The translations under genes were made by a program, and so were the position numbers. A model generated the notes under the pieces. It was given only the letters and a program-made list of their open reading frames with translations. It was not told where the DNA came from and ran no database searches. Shown here piece after piece: positions 41,261 through 50,448 of a stretch of DNA of 64,000 bases. The DNA is from Protaetiibacter intestinalis (GTDB lineage: Bacteria; Actinomycetota; Actinomycetes; Actinomycetales; Microbacteriaceae): assembly GCF_003627075.1 (NCBI RefSeq), contig NZ_CP032630.1, positions 248,001 through 312,000 of the forward strand, given 5' to 3'. Positions within the stretch are counted from its first letter, which is position 1. Each line of letters begins with the position of its first letter.

Positions 41261-41814
41261 TGGCCGAGTACGTCATCCTGTTCGCGGGACCGATGGGGGC
41301 CGGCAAGACGACCGCGATCGGCTCGCTCAGCGAGATCGGGGTCGTCTCCACGGAGGCCGCCAACACCGACCGCGAGACGGTCGACAAGGAGACCACGACC
41401 GTCGGCTTCGACTACGGCGAGATCGACCTCGACCCCGACAAGGTCAAGCTCTACGGCATCCCGGGCCAGGGTCGCTTCGACTTCATGTGGGAGATCCTGC
41501 AGGCGCGCTCGATGGGGCTCATCGTGCTCATCAACGCGGATGCGCCGGAGCCCGAGCGGCACGTGTTCGAACAGCTCACGGCCTTCGCCGACCTCGCCCG
41601 CCGCGGCGGCGTCGTCGTGGGCGTGACCCGCTACGACATCCAGCGCACCGACATCGGCGACCGCATCGTCGCGACGGCCCGCAACGTGCTCCCCGAGCGC
41701 ACGGTGCCGGTGTTCGCGGTGGATGCGCGCGACCAGGAGCAGATGCGCACGCTGCTGCTCTCCCTCATCGCGGACATCGAGATCCGCCAGGCGCTCGCGG
41801 TGGCCGGCGCATGA
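41260..41814 (+). CDS. MglA-like small GTPase (conservon-type)
   Basis: 184 aa. P-loop GPMGAGKT at 10-17, switch I TTTVGFDYG near 46-53, switch II PGQGRFDFMW at 68-77, where Gly replaces the Glu usual after PGQ, and base-recognition GVTRYD at 121-126 in place of NKxD. This is the family of bacterial GTPases found next to roadblock genes, related to MglA and to CvnD of streptomycete conservons. It would cycle between GTP and GDP under the roadblock partner. Its ATG and stop overlap both neighbours. What it controls (polarity, differentiation, signalling) is unknown. Confidence 0.87.
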   Translation: MAEYVILFAGPMGAGKTTAIGSLSEIGVVSTEAANTDRETVDKETTTVGFDYGEIDLDPDKVKLYGIPGQGRFDFMWEILQARSMGLIVLINADAPEPERHVFEQLTAFADLARRGGVVVGVTRYDIQRTDIGDRIVATARNVLPERTVPVFAVDARDQEQMRTLLLSLIADIEIRQALAVAGA

Positions 41815-42218
41815 GCGCGCCCGAGACGGTGGCGCTCCACCACGACGCGCGCGTGATCGCGGCGACCGAGACCGTGCTCGCGCGGCTCGCCGCCCGCAAC
41901 TCCGGGCTGCGGATCGCCGTCGTGCTCACCGAGGACGGCTTCGAGGTGGCCCGCTCGGCCGGGCTGCCCGACGGCACCGCCCGGCTCGCGAGCATGGGCA
42001 GCACGCTGCAACTGCTCTCGGAGGCGGTCATCCGGGAACTGCAGCTCGACGCACCCGCGCAGGTGACCGTCGCGGGGGCCCGCGGCAGCGTCATCGTGCG
42101 ACGGGTGGGCACCCTGCCGCTCGCGCTCATCGCCGTGTTCTCGCCCGCGCGCGGCCGCGACGAGAAGGCCGTGCGCGTCGCCGCCGACGCGCTCGCCGCC
42201 GCCGTCGGCACCCGCTGA
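41811..42218 (+). CDS. Roadblock/LC7-domain protein
   Basis: 135 aa. Roadblock fold: an N-terminal helix (TETVLARLAARNSGLRIAVVLTEDGFEVARS), a five-stranded sheet, a second helix (LGSTLQLLSEAVIREL-like) and the strand pair VRRVGTLPLALIAVFSP. MglB-type roadblock proteins are GTPase-activating partners of MglA. The ATG overlaps the GTPase stop (ATGA). Together with the DUF2510 protein it makes the smallest version of such a module, without the histidine kinase or P450 of streptomycete conservons. Short 13-bp tandem repeats follow the stop. Confidence 0.82.
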   Translation: MSAPETVALHHDARVIAATETVLARLAARNSGLRIAVVLTEDGFEVARSAGLPDGTARLASMGSTLQLLSEAVIRELQLDAPAQVTVAGARGSVIVRRVGTLPLALIAVFSPARGRDEKAVRVAADALAAAVGTR

Positions 42219-42231
42219 ACCCGCGGCTGCG

Positions 42232-42257
42232 CACCCCGAGCCGGCACCCCGAGCCGG
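42232..42257. repeat. Two 13-bp tandem repeats before mscS
   Basis: CACCCCGAGCCGG at 42232-42244 and 42245-42257. Confidence 0.85.
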
Positions 42258-42272
42258 CACCGCACCGGCGGA

Positions 42273-42278
42273 TAGGCT
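42273..42278 (+). promoter_or_regulatory. -10 box TAGGCT of mscS, leaderless
   Basis: Ends 7 nt before the ATG at 42286. Confidence 0.5.
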
Positions 42279-42285
42279 GGGAGGC

Positions 42286-43269
42286 ATGGACGCGATCGTC
42301 GCCTGGTGGGAGAGCCTCGGTCCCTGGCAGGCGCCGGCCCGGGTCGTGCTCATCGTCGTGCTCGCGGTGCTCATCCGCCTGGCTCTGCAGTTCGCGATCA
42401 ACCGCACGGTGCGCTCGATCGTCTCGGGCGTGAAGAGGAAGCAGGGCGTCACCGACACTCAGGCGCTCATGGCCACCCCGCTCGCCGCCGTGCGCGTCGT
42501 GCAGCGCACCCGCACCCTCGGCGGGGTGCTGTCGAGCGTCGTGACGACCGTCGTCGTGATCGTCGCGGCGCTGCTCATCATCACGACGATCGCCCCGGAT
42601 GCCGCGGGCGCGTTCTCGCTCATCACCGCGGCGATCGGCGCGGGCCTCGGCTTCGGCGCCCAGAACATCGTCAAGGACGTGCTCAACGGCCTCTTCATGG
42701 TCATCGAGGACCAGCTCGGCGTGGGGGATGTCGTCGACCTCGGGCCCGCGACGGGCGTCGTCGAGGCGGTCGGCATCCGCATCACCGACATCCGCGACGT
42801 CAACGGCACCCTGTGGCACGTGCGCAACGGCGAGATCGTGCGGGTCGGCAACCTCTCGCAGGGTTGGGCGCGCGCCATCATCGACCTCGCGGTGCCGTAC
42901 GACACCGACATCGACGCCGTCGAGGCGCTCATCCTGCAGACCGCCGTGTCGATGTCGCAGGAGTCCAAGTGGAAGCGCCTCATCATGGAGCGGCCCGAGG
43001 TGTGGGGCATCGAGTCGATCTCGGCCGAGGCGATCGTCGTGCGGCTCGTCGTGAAGACCCGCACGAGCGCGAAGGACGACGTGGCGCGCGAGCTGCGGCT
43101 GCGGCTCAAGCGCGCCCTCGACGAGGAGGGAATCCGCCTGCCCGCGCTCAACTCGATCGTGCTGAGCGGCTTCGAGGGTGCGGGATCCATCCGCGGCGCC
43201 CGTCCGCCGCGCACCGGCCAGCTGCCCGTGACGCGGCCGAAGCCCCAGACGCCCAAGGACCCGTCGTGA
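42286..43269 (+). CDS. Small-conductance mechanosensitive channel family protein (MscS)
   Basis: 327 aa. Three to four transmembrane helices, with the pore helix [30 protein letters not shown] (about residues 104-133) of Gly/Ala-packed MscS type, then the MscS beta domain ([37 protein letters not shown]) and the C-terminal cage part. It opens on hypo-osmotic shock to release solutes. The stop overlaps the globin start as GTGA, so the two are co-translated, which is not an obvious functional pair. The start is ATG with leaderless TAGGCT. Confidence 0.92.
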   Translation: MDAIVAWWESLGPWQAPARVVLIVVLAVLIRLALQFAINRTVRSIVSGVKRKQGVTDTQALMATPLAAVRVVQRTRTLGGVLSSVVTTVVVIVAALLIITTIAPDAAGAFSLITAAIGAGLGFGAQNIVKDVLNGLFMVIEDQLGVGDVVDLGPATGVVEAVGIRITDIRDVNGTLWHVRNGEIVRVGNLSQGWARAIIDLAVPYDTDIDAVEALILQTAVSMSQESKWKRLIMERPEVWGIESISAEAIVVRLVVKTRTSAKDDVARELRLRLKRALDEEGIRLPALNSIVLSGFEGAGSIRGARPPRTGQLPVTRPKPQTPKDPS

Positions 43270-43682
43270 ACCTGCAGATCCGGATGGGTCAGGGCGGCGA
43301 CATCGTCGGGTCGAGCTTCTGGCAGGAGGTCGGCGGGCGCGCCACCTTCGAGCGGCTCGTGCGGCGCTTCTACGAGGGCGTGCGCGAGGACGAGCTGCTG
43401 TGGCCCATGTACCCGGAGGACGACCTCGAGGGCGCCATCCAGCGCCTCACCGGCTTCCTCGAGCAGTACTGGGGCGGCCCGGGCACCTACAGCGAGCAGC
43501 GCGGCCACCCGCGGCTGCGCATCCGGCACGCGCCGTTCCCCATCACGCCGGCCGCGCGCGACCGCTGGCTGCACCACATGCGCGTCGCCGTCGACGAGCT
43601 CGGGCTCAGCCCGCTGCACGAGAACATGCTCTGGGACTATCTGGAGCGTGCCGCACACGCCATGGTCAACACCGCCGGATAG
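43266..43682 (+). CDS. Group II truncated haemoglobin (TrHbO type)
   Basis: 138 aa. The globin core is about residues 13-132: [33 protein letters not shown] and [29 protein letters not shown], in which His near the F helix (RIRHAPFPI) is the proximal haem ligand and the Trp of [10 protein letters not shown] is typical of group II. GTG start overlapping the mscS stop; ATG 43284 is an alternative. TrHbO binds oxygen tightly and may help with peroxide or NO. The coupling to a mechanosensitive channel is unusual in function but the reading is clear. Confidence 0.93.
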   Translation: MNLQIRMGQGGDIVGSSFWQEVGGRATFERLVRRFYEGVREDELLWPMYPEDDLEGAIQRLTGFLEQYWGGPGTYSEQRGHPRLRIRHAPFPITPAARDRWLHHMRVAVDELGLSPLHENMLWDYLERAAHAMVNTAG

Positions 43683-43737
43683 GGTGAATCGACCGCAACT
43701 TGGTCACCTGACCGACTTCAGAGGGGAACGAGGACGG

Positions 43738-45393
43738 ATGCCGGAGCAGGCCGACGCCATCATCATCGGAGCGGGACTCTCGGGGCTCGTCGCAGCCGCC
43801 GAGCTCGTCGAGGCGGGCAAGCGCGTCATCATCCTCGACCAGGAGCCCGAGGCGAGCTTCGGCGGGCAGGCGTGGTGGTCGTTCGGCGGACTGTTCCTCA
43901 TCGACTCGCCCGAGCAGCGCCGGATGGGCGTCAAGGACTCGCACGAGCTGGCCCGCCAGGACTGGTTCGCGAGCGCCGAGTTCGACCGTGCCGAGGACGA
44001 CTGGGCCCGCGAGTGGGCCGAGGCGTACCTCGCCTTCGCCGCCGGCGAGAAGCGCGACTGGCTGAAGGCCAAGGGCGTCTCGTTCTTCCCCGTCGTCGGC
44101 TGGGCGGAGCGCGGCGGCTACACCGCGACCGGCCACGGCAACTCGGTGCCGCGCTTCCACATCACCTGGGGCACCGGCCCCGGCATCCTCGAGCCCTTCA
44201 TCCGCATCGTGCGGGAGGGCGTCGAGGCGGGGCTCGTCGAGCTGCGCTTCCGGCACCGCGTCGACCGCCTGCTCACCAAGGGCCAGACCGTCATCGGCGC
44301 CGCGGGCGCCATCCTCGCCCCGGATGCCGCCGAGCGCGGCGAGGCCTCGAACCGCGAGGAGACGGGCGAGTTCGAGGTGAAGGCCCCCGCCGTGGTCGTC
44401 GCCTCGGGCGGCATCGGCGGCAACCACGAGCTCGTGCGCGAGAACTGGCCCGAGTGGCTCGGCACGGCGCCCGAACATATGCTCTCCGGGGTACCCGCGC
44501 ATGTCGACGGGCGCATGCTCGGCATCGCCGCGAAGGCGAAGGCGCGCCTCGTCAACGGCGACCGCATGTGGCACTACGTCGAGGGCATCGAGAACCACTC
44601 CCCCGTCTGGCCGCTGCACGGCATCCGCATCCTGCCCGGGCCCTCGAGCATGTGGTTCGACGCGACCGGCAAGCGGCTGCCCGTGCCGCTGTTCCCCGGC
44701 TTCGACACCCTCGGCACGCTCGAGTACCTGCGCCAGACCGGCCACGACCACTCGTGGTTCATCCTCGACCAGTCGATCATCGAGAAGGAGTTCGCGCTCT
44801 CGGGCTCGGAGCAGAACCCCGACCTCACCGGCAAGAGCGTGAAGGAGCTGCTGCGTCAGCGCCTCGGCAAGGGCGCGACGGATGCCGTGGAGGCCTTCAA
44901 GGAGAAGGGCCCCGACTTCGTCGTGGCCGACTCGCTCGACGACCTGTTCGCGGGGATGCGGCGGCTCGCGCCCGAGGTCGAGCTCGACGTCGTCGCGATC
45001 CGGCAGGAGCTGGAGGCCCGCGACCGCGAGCTCGACAACAGCTTCACGAAGGACGCCCAGGTGACCGCCATCCGCGGCGCCCGCAACTACCGGGGCGACA
45101 AGCTCATCCGGGTGGCGAAGCCGCACAAGATCCTCGACGAGAAGCACCGGCCGCTCATCGCGGTCAAGCTGCACGTGCTCACCCGCAAGAGCCTCGGCGG
45201 CATCCAGACCGACCTCTCGTCGCGCGCCCTGAACGCCGCGGGCAAGCCCATCCCCGGCCTCTACGCGGTCGGCGAGGCGGCGGGCTTCGGCGGCGGCGGC
45301 GTGCACGGCTACCGCGCGCTCGAGGGCACCTTCCTCGGCGGTTGCCTCTTCACCGGCCGCCAGGCCGGCCGCGCCATCCTCGAGTCCCTCTAG
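43738..45393 (+). CDS. FAD-binding dehydrogenase, flavocytochrome c/ketosteroid-dehydrogenase-like
   Basis: 551 aa. The N-terminal dinucleotide-binding motif is AIIIGAGLSGLVAAAELVEAGKRVIILDQE with GASFGGQAWWSFGGLFL. The C-terminal signature GLYAVGEAAGFGGGGVHGYRALEGTFLGGCLFTGRQAG fits the FAD-dehydrogenases of the KstD/FRD superfamily; the substrate is not clear (steroid, fumarate-like or aromatic). AGGGGAACGAGGA precedes the ATG at 43738; an upstream in-frame ATG at 43648 is not supported because it lies in the globin gene. The gene ends before a convergent gene, with a palindrome between. Confidence 0.88.
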   Translation: MPEQADAIIIGAGLSGLVAAAELVEAGKRVIILDQEPEASFGGQAWWSFGGLFLIDSPEQRRMGVKDSHELARQDWFASAEFDRAEDDWAREWAEAYLAFAAGEKRDWLKAKGVSFFPVVGWAERGGYTATGHGNSVPRFHITWGTGPGILEPFIRIVREGVEAGLVELRFRHRVDRLLTKGQTVIGAAGAILAPDAAERGEASNREETGEFEVKAPAVVVASGGIGGNHELVRENWPEWLGTAPEHMLSGVPAHVDGRMLGIAAKAKARLVNGDRMWHYVEGIENHSPVWPLHGIRILPGPSSMWFDATGKRLPVPLFPGFDTLGTLEYLRQTGHDHSWFILDQSIIEKEFALSGSEQNPDLTGKSVKELLRQRLGKGATDAVEAFKEKGPDFVVADSLDDLFAGMRRLAPEVELDVVAIRQELEARDRELDNSFTKDAQVTAIRGARNYRGDKLIRVAKPHKILDEKHRPLIAVKLHVLTRKSLGGIQTDLSSRALNAAGKPIPGLYAVGEAAGFGGGGVHGYRALEGTFLGGCLFTGRQAGRAILESL

Positions 45394-45402
45394 CCGTTCC
45401 TG

Positions 45403-45476
45403 GTCAAACGCTGCAGCGCTTGGCCTGCCGCGGCGGTGATGTCTGCAGCGCGCGGGGAGGCGCTGCAGCGTTTGAC
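45403..45476. terminator. 17-bp perfect inverted repeat between convergent genes
   Basis: GTCAAACGCTGCAGCGC at 45403-45419 and its exact complement at 45460-45476, with a 40-nt loop that contains a third CTGCAGCG. It fills the gap between the FAD dehydrogenase and the minus-strand gene at 45479. Confidence 0.75.
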
Positions 45477-45478
45477 AC

Positions 45479-46168
45479 CTAGCGGGAGAGGGTCCAGGCG
45501 CGGCGACGGATGAGCACGTGGCCGCGGTGGGTCGTGAGGCGCGTCCAGGGGCCGGTCTCGTAGACGCGCACCTGCTCGTCGCCCGCGAAGCCGAGGCTGT
45601 CGAGGGCGAAGGCCGCGCCCGTCGGGATGTGCTCGAAGCCCGCGATCTCGCGACCCCACACCTCGCCCCGCACGCGCCGCACGATCGACTCGCCCACGGC
45701 ATCCGGAACCGCCTCGGCCACCTCGGCGATGCCCTCGCGCGCCACCCGGTCGAGCAGCGCACCCTCGATGGGCGGCACCCCGCGCCAGCCGCCGCGCGGG
45801 GGCGAGATCGCGGCCCAGGTGGCGGTGTGCACCTCCATCGGCAGCCCCACGGCCACCGCCTCCTCACGCCCCGCGGCGATCGACTCCACCGCGAGCTGCT
45901 GGGCGCGCTCGACCCGCAGCAGCAGGGAGCGGATGGGCACGACGGCGTCGAAGTCGTCGCGGCTCGCGAGCGCGAAGGTGCGCAGCCCCAGCACCGTGGG
46001 CGTCAGATCGAGCAGCCCCACCGGGTACAGCACCGCCGAGTACACCGCGAGCACGCCGCTGCCGCCGATGAGGCGCACCGAGCCGTCCTCCACGCGCTGG
46101 GCACGTGAGAGGTAGACCTGGAGGTCGTCGAGCGACGCCGGGTCGGCGAGGGTGAAGGAGCGCGTCAC
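45479..46168 (-). CDS. Conserved actinobacterial protein of unknown function
   Basis: 229 aa, GTG start 9 nt after TAGGCT (46183-46178). Contains SGVLAVYSAVLYPVGLLDLTPTVLGLRTFAL, a hydrophobic but not transmembrane-like stretch, and the C-terminal TRLTTHRGHVLIRRRAW. It looks like a small alpha/beta protein; no catalytic motif was recognised. It is divergent from tesB, sharing a 51-nt promoter region. The function cannot be told. Confidence 0.7.
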   Translation of the reverse strand: MTRSFTLADPASLDDLQVYLSRAQRVEDGSVRLIGGSGVLAVYSAVLYPVGLLDLTPTVLGLRTFALASRDDFDAVVPIRSLLLRVERAQQLAVESIAAGREEAVAVGLPMEVHTATWAAISPPRGGWRGVPPIEGALLDRVAREGIAEVAEAVPDAVGESIVRRVRGEVWGREIAGFEHIPTGAAFALDSLGFAGDEQVRVYETGPWTRLTTHRGHVLIRRRAWTLSR

Positions 46169-46207
46169 AGCGTTCCCAGCCTAGCCCGGGCAGGGCGCGG
46201 CGACTTC

Positions 46208-46213
46208 TAGACT
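46208..46213 (+). promoter_or_regulatory. -10 box TAGACT of tesB, leaderless
   Basis: Ends 6 nt before the ATG at 46220. Confidence 0.5.
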
Positions 46214-46219
46214 GGCGTC

Positions 46220-47113
46220 ATGAGCAACCCGCGCGAGGGCCTGGACCCGCTGGCCGGCCTGCTCACCACCCTCGACCTCACCGACACCGGCGCCCGCACG
46301 AGCGAGGACATCTTCACGGGCCCGAGCCAGTGGATGCCGGGGGGCCGGGTCTTCGGCGGCCAGGTGTACGCGCAGTCGATCATGGCCGCCATCCGCACCG
46401 TCGAGGAGGAGCGCTCCATCCACTCCACGCACGGCTACTTCCTGCGGCCGGGCGACGCGAACCAGCCGATCACCTTCTCGGTCGACCGCATCCACGACGG
46501 CCGCTCCTTCTCCACCCGGCGCACCCAGGCGTACCAGAACGGGGTGCCGATCCTGTCGATGATCGCCTCGTTCCAGGACCACGACCCCGGCGTCGAGCAC
46601 CAGGTGGCCGCGCCCGAGGGGGTCACCCCACCCGAGGAGCTGCCGTCGGCGGCCGAGGTGCTCGGCCCCATCGACCACCCGGTCGCGCAGTTCTGGGCCA
46701 CGAGCCGCGCCTTCGAGATCCGGCACGTCGAGCAGCCCATCTACTTCGAGCCCGACCCGAACCGGGTGCCGCGGCAGGCGATCTGGATGCGCACGATCGG
46801 TCCGCTGCCCGACGACCCGAACCTGCACCGTGCGGCCCTCGCCTACGCGAGCGACTACTCGATCCTCGAGCCCGTGCTGCGCGCCCACGGGGTGCGTTGG
46901 ACGCACCCCGGCCTGAAGATGGCGAGCCTCGACCACGCCATGTGGTGGCATCGCTTCGCGCGCGTCGACGACTGGCTGCTGTACGTGCAGGAGTCGCCCA
47001 CCGCGTCCGGCGGGCGCGGCCTGTCGACGGGCCGCATCTTCACGCGCGACGGGGTGCTCGTGGCCTCCATCGCACAGGAGGGCATGGTGCGCATCCCCGA
47101 GCTGCACGACTGA
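46220..47113 (+). CDS. tesB: Acyl-CoA thioesterase II
   Basis: 297 aa, double hot-dog thioesterase. GGRVFGGQVYAQSIMAA (about residues 41-57) and HGYFLRPGDANQPITFSVDRIHDGRSFSTRRTQAYQ mark the first hot dog; ALAYASDYSILEPVLRAHG (about 210-228) holds the catalytic Asp of TesB. It hydrolyses medium- and long-chain acyl-CoA. Apparently leaderless. It is followed by the intergenic palindromes at 47154-47304. Confidence 0.93.
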   Translation: MSNPREGLDPLAGLLTTLDLTDTGARTSEDIFTGPSQWMPGGRVFGGQVYAQSIMAAIRTVEEERSIHSTHGYFLRPGDANQPITFSVDRIHDGRSFSTRRTQAYQNGVPILSMIASFQDHDPGVEHQVAAPEGVTPPEELPSAAEVLGPIDHPVAQFWATSRAFEIRHVEQPIYFEPDPNRVPRQAIWMRTIGPLPDDPNLHRAALAYASDYSILEPVLRAHGVRWTHPGLKMASLDHAMWWHRFARVDDWLLYVQESPTASGGRGLSTGRIFTRDGVLVASIAQEGMVRIPELHD

Positions 47114-47153
47114 GGTGCGCGGCCGGGGCACCGGCGGCATCCCCCCTCTTGTT

Positions 47154-47221
47154 CGCAACTCAGGAAATACCTCTCTCTTCGCGGTCGGGCGCGGCGAAAC
47201 GCGAGTTTCTCCTGAGTTGCG
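47154..47221. repeat. Inverted repeat with CGCAACTCAGGA arms (copy 1)
   Basis: CGCAACTCAGGA at 47154-47165 and its exact inverse at 47210-47221. Confidence 0.85.
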
Positions 47222-47235
47222 AAGACCTCCGTTAT

Positions 47236-47304
47236 CGCAACTCAGGAGAAAGCACGCCGATGCGTGGCGCCCACGCTGTGTTCGGCCGGATCTCCTGAGT
47301 TGCG
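47236..47304. repeat. Inverted repeat with CGCAACTCAGGA arms (copy 2)
   Basis: The same 12-base arms at 47236-47247 and 47293-47304, starting 14 nt after copy 1. The whole stretch 47114-47381 holds no gene I can support; besides these two elements I see nothing else in it. Confidence 0.85.
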
Positions 47305-47381
47305 GAGACCGTGCGGCCCGCGGGGCGTGGGGTTGGTGGGGCGTGCGGGTGCGCGGGCCGGTAGGGCGCGCCGCCGGGGGG

Positions 47382-47804
47382 TCAGCGGGCCGGCGCGATG
47401 CGACGGCCTGCGAGCACCGCGACGGCGGCGACGAGCGGATGCATGAGCGCGAGGGCCGCCACGCCACCCGGCGTCGCGGCGGGGATGAAGCCGGTCGCCA
47501 GCAGCACCGCGTCCGGGATCAGGGTCAGCAGCACCAGCACGGGGACGAGCACGCGCAGCACCCGCGCCGAACGCCGGACGAAGCGCACCACGAGCACCCA
47601 GCCGCCGATCGCGGCGAGGGTGCCGACGACGGCGAAGCTCAGGTAGGCCTGCGGCTGCAGCGGCGGGAATCCCGCGCCGACGCCCGCGAGCGACGCGACG
47701 AGGGCGATGAGCGAGGTGCCGACGGCCGAGACCACGACGGCGAGGATCACCGTCACGGCGACGGCGAGGGGGCGGGCTGCGGGGCGGGCTGCGGTGGCGG
47801 TCAT
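47382..47804 (-). CDS. Small four-helix membrane protein, DUF6069-like
   Basis: 140 aa with four hydrophobic segments: about residues 14-40 (VAVTVILAVVVSAVGTSLIALV), 52-73, 82-103 and 109-132. It begins MTATAARPAARPLAVAV, with AGGGAG 7 nt upstream of the ATG. It resembles the small DUF6069 membrane proteins of actinobacteria in size and layout, but this is a guess. No enzymatic residue pattern is seen. It stands alone between tesB and the RidA remnant on the same strand. Confidence 0.65.
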   Translation of the reverse strand: MTATAARPAARPLAVAVTVILAVVVSAVGTSLIALVASLAGVGAGFPPLQPQAYLSFAVVGTLAAIGGWVLVVRFVRRSARVLRVLVPVLVLLTLIPDAVLLATGFIPAATPGGVAALALMHPLVAAVAVLAGRRIAPAR

Positions 47805-47890
47805 GGCGATCTCCCTGGTCGACGGATGCGATGCCGCCGACGCTAGGCGCGCATCCGGGGTCGCCGGAACCGCTGCAGGGAGTAACCCGC

Positions 47891-48006
47891 CTACTCCCGC
47901 GGGAGCAGAGCGGACCCGACGACCGCCGTGACCTCGATCTCGACACGCATCTCGGGCTCCATGAGCGGAACCCGCATCATGGTCGCCGCGGGACGCGAGC
48001 GTGCGT
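47891..48006 (-). pseudogene. C-terminal remnant of a RidA/YjgF-family gene
   Basis: The minus strand encodes RSRPAATMMRVPLMEPEMRVEIEV followed by TAVV and a stop at 47891, which matches the end of RidA/YjgF imine deaminases (RPATTMVRV...VEIEAIA). Everything before it is missing: the fragment abuts the thioesterase stop at 48007-48009. There is no start codon or ribosome binding site of its own. Confidence 0.65.
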
Positions 48007-48480
48007 TCAGCCGCGCTTGGCGAAGGCCACGGGCTCCTCGATGTAGGGCGCGAACGCCTCGCGCAGTTCGTCGGGGATGCGCGCCGGGCGGCCGGAGGTC
48101 GCATCCACCATCACGAGCGTCGTCGAGGCGATCGTGTACCGGATGCGGGGGTCGACGCCGTCCGGCGAGTACACCTCGTAGCAGATCTCGATGCTCGCGC
48201 CGCCGATCCGCCCGATCCACAGTTCCACCACGATGGGGCTGCGCTGGAAGGGGATGGGCGCCAGGTACTCGACCTCCTGGCGGGCGATGAGGCTGAGGAT
48301 CGGCGCGCCGGGGCGCGCGTCGAGCAGGGCCGTGGGCCGCCCGTCGACCCCGTCGTCGGGGCGCCAGAACGCCTCCATGCGCGCCTCCTCGAGCAGACGC
48401 AGCATCTCGGCGTTGTTGACGTGCGCGTAGGCGTCGACGTCGCTCCAGCGCAGCCGGATGGGAACGTGGATGCGGGTCAC
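48007..48480 (-). CDS. Hot-dog acyl-CoA thioesterase (4HBT family)
   Basis: 157 aa, single hot-dog domain: IRLRWSDVDAYAHVNNAEMLRLLEEARMEAFW (about residues 8-39) carries the catalytic Asp region of YbgC/4HBT enzymes, followed by YLAPIPFQRSPIVVELWIGRIGGASIEICYEVY. GTG start. The gene begins 7 nt after the ettA stop on the same strand and may be co-transcribed. The substrate is unknown. A RidA fragment lies right after its stop. Confidence 0.85.
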   Translation of the reverse strand: MTRIHVPIRLRWSDVDAYAHVNNAEMLRLLEEARMEAFWRPDDGVDGRPTALLDARPGAPILSLIARQEVEYLAPIPFQRSPIVVELWIGRIGGASIEICYEVYSPDGVDPRIRYTIASTTLVMVDATSGRPARIPDELREAFAPYIEEPVAFAKRG

Positions 48481-48487
48481 GTCGACG

Positions 48488-50167
<1,680 letters not shown>

Positions 50168-50171
50168 GGTT

Positions 50172-50186
50172 TCGATCCTACGGGCG
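50172..50186. repeat. 15-bp direct repeat, ettA-proximal copy (putative attachment core)
   Basis: TCGATCCTACGGGCG, identical to 52289-52303. On the minus strand it contains the ettA -10 box TAGGAT. Similarity extends into the ettA start: TACTCAGCCA (50157-50166) versus TATTCAGCCA (52275-52284). Confidence 0.7.
50175..50180 (-). promoter_or_regulatory. -10 box TAGGAT of ettA, leaderless
   Basis: 7 nt before ATG 50167; lies inside the direct repeat. Confidence 0.5.
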
Positions 50187-50436
50187 TCGGCCTGGTGCGG
50201 ATGACGCGCCGCCCTTCGTTTCGAAGGGGTAAGAGGGATCGTTCTGTCGACTGTGGTAGCTCATCCTGCCGGAGCGCGCTATCGGGCGGCCTACAGGCCG
50301 GCGCGCACGAACTACACGCTCAGTGCGTGCGCAGGATCTTGGACGGCGTGGCTCTACTTCGACTCGCTCCTTCCGACGAGAGGCGCGCAGTCCACGGAAA
50401 GGATCATTTGCGAGCTCGAGTGTCGGCGGCGACGAA
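50187..50436. other. Non-coding left part of the low-GC segment
   Basis: About 250 nt between the repeat core and the promoter of the next gene. One short frame (50253-50444) is open but shows no ribosome binding site or protein character, and I do not support it. No palindromes of note were seen. Confidence 0.5.
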
Positions 50437-50442
50437 TACCGT
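50437..50442 (+). promoter_or_regulatory. -10 box TACCGT, decides GTG start
   Basis: TACCGT ends 6 nt before GTG 50449, the same geometry as other leaderless genes in the window. Confidence 0.45.
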
Positions 50443-50448
50443 GACGAC

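Noticed and set aside
43648..43737. Upstream ATG extending the FAD dehydrogenase by 30 residues
   Set aside because: It would start inside the globin gene; the strong purine-rich site precedes ATG 43738, where the FAD-binding strand begins.
50253..50444. 63-codon open frame in the left part of the low-GC segment
   Set aside because: No ribosome binding site, no -10 geometry, and it overlaps the promoter and start of the nuclease-like gene.
50323..50448. 42-residue N-terminal extension of the nuclease-like protein
   Set aside because: Arg/Ser-rich without protein character; TACCGT at 50437 gives leaderless initiation at GTG 50449.
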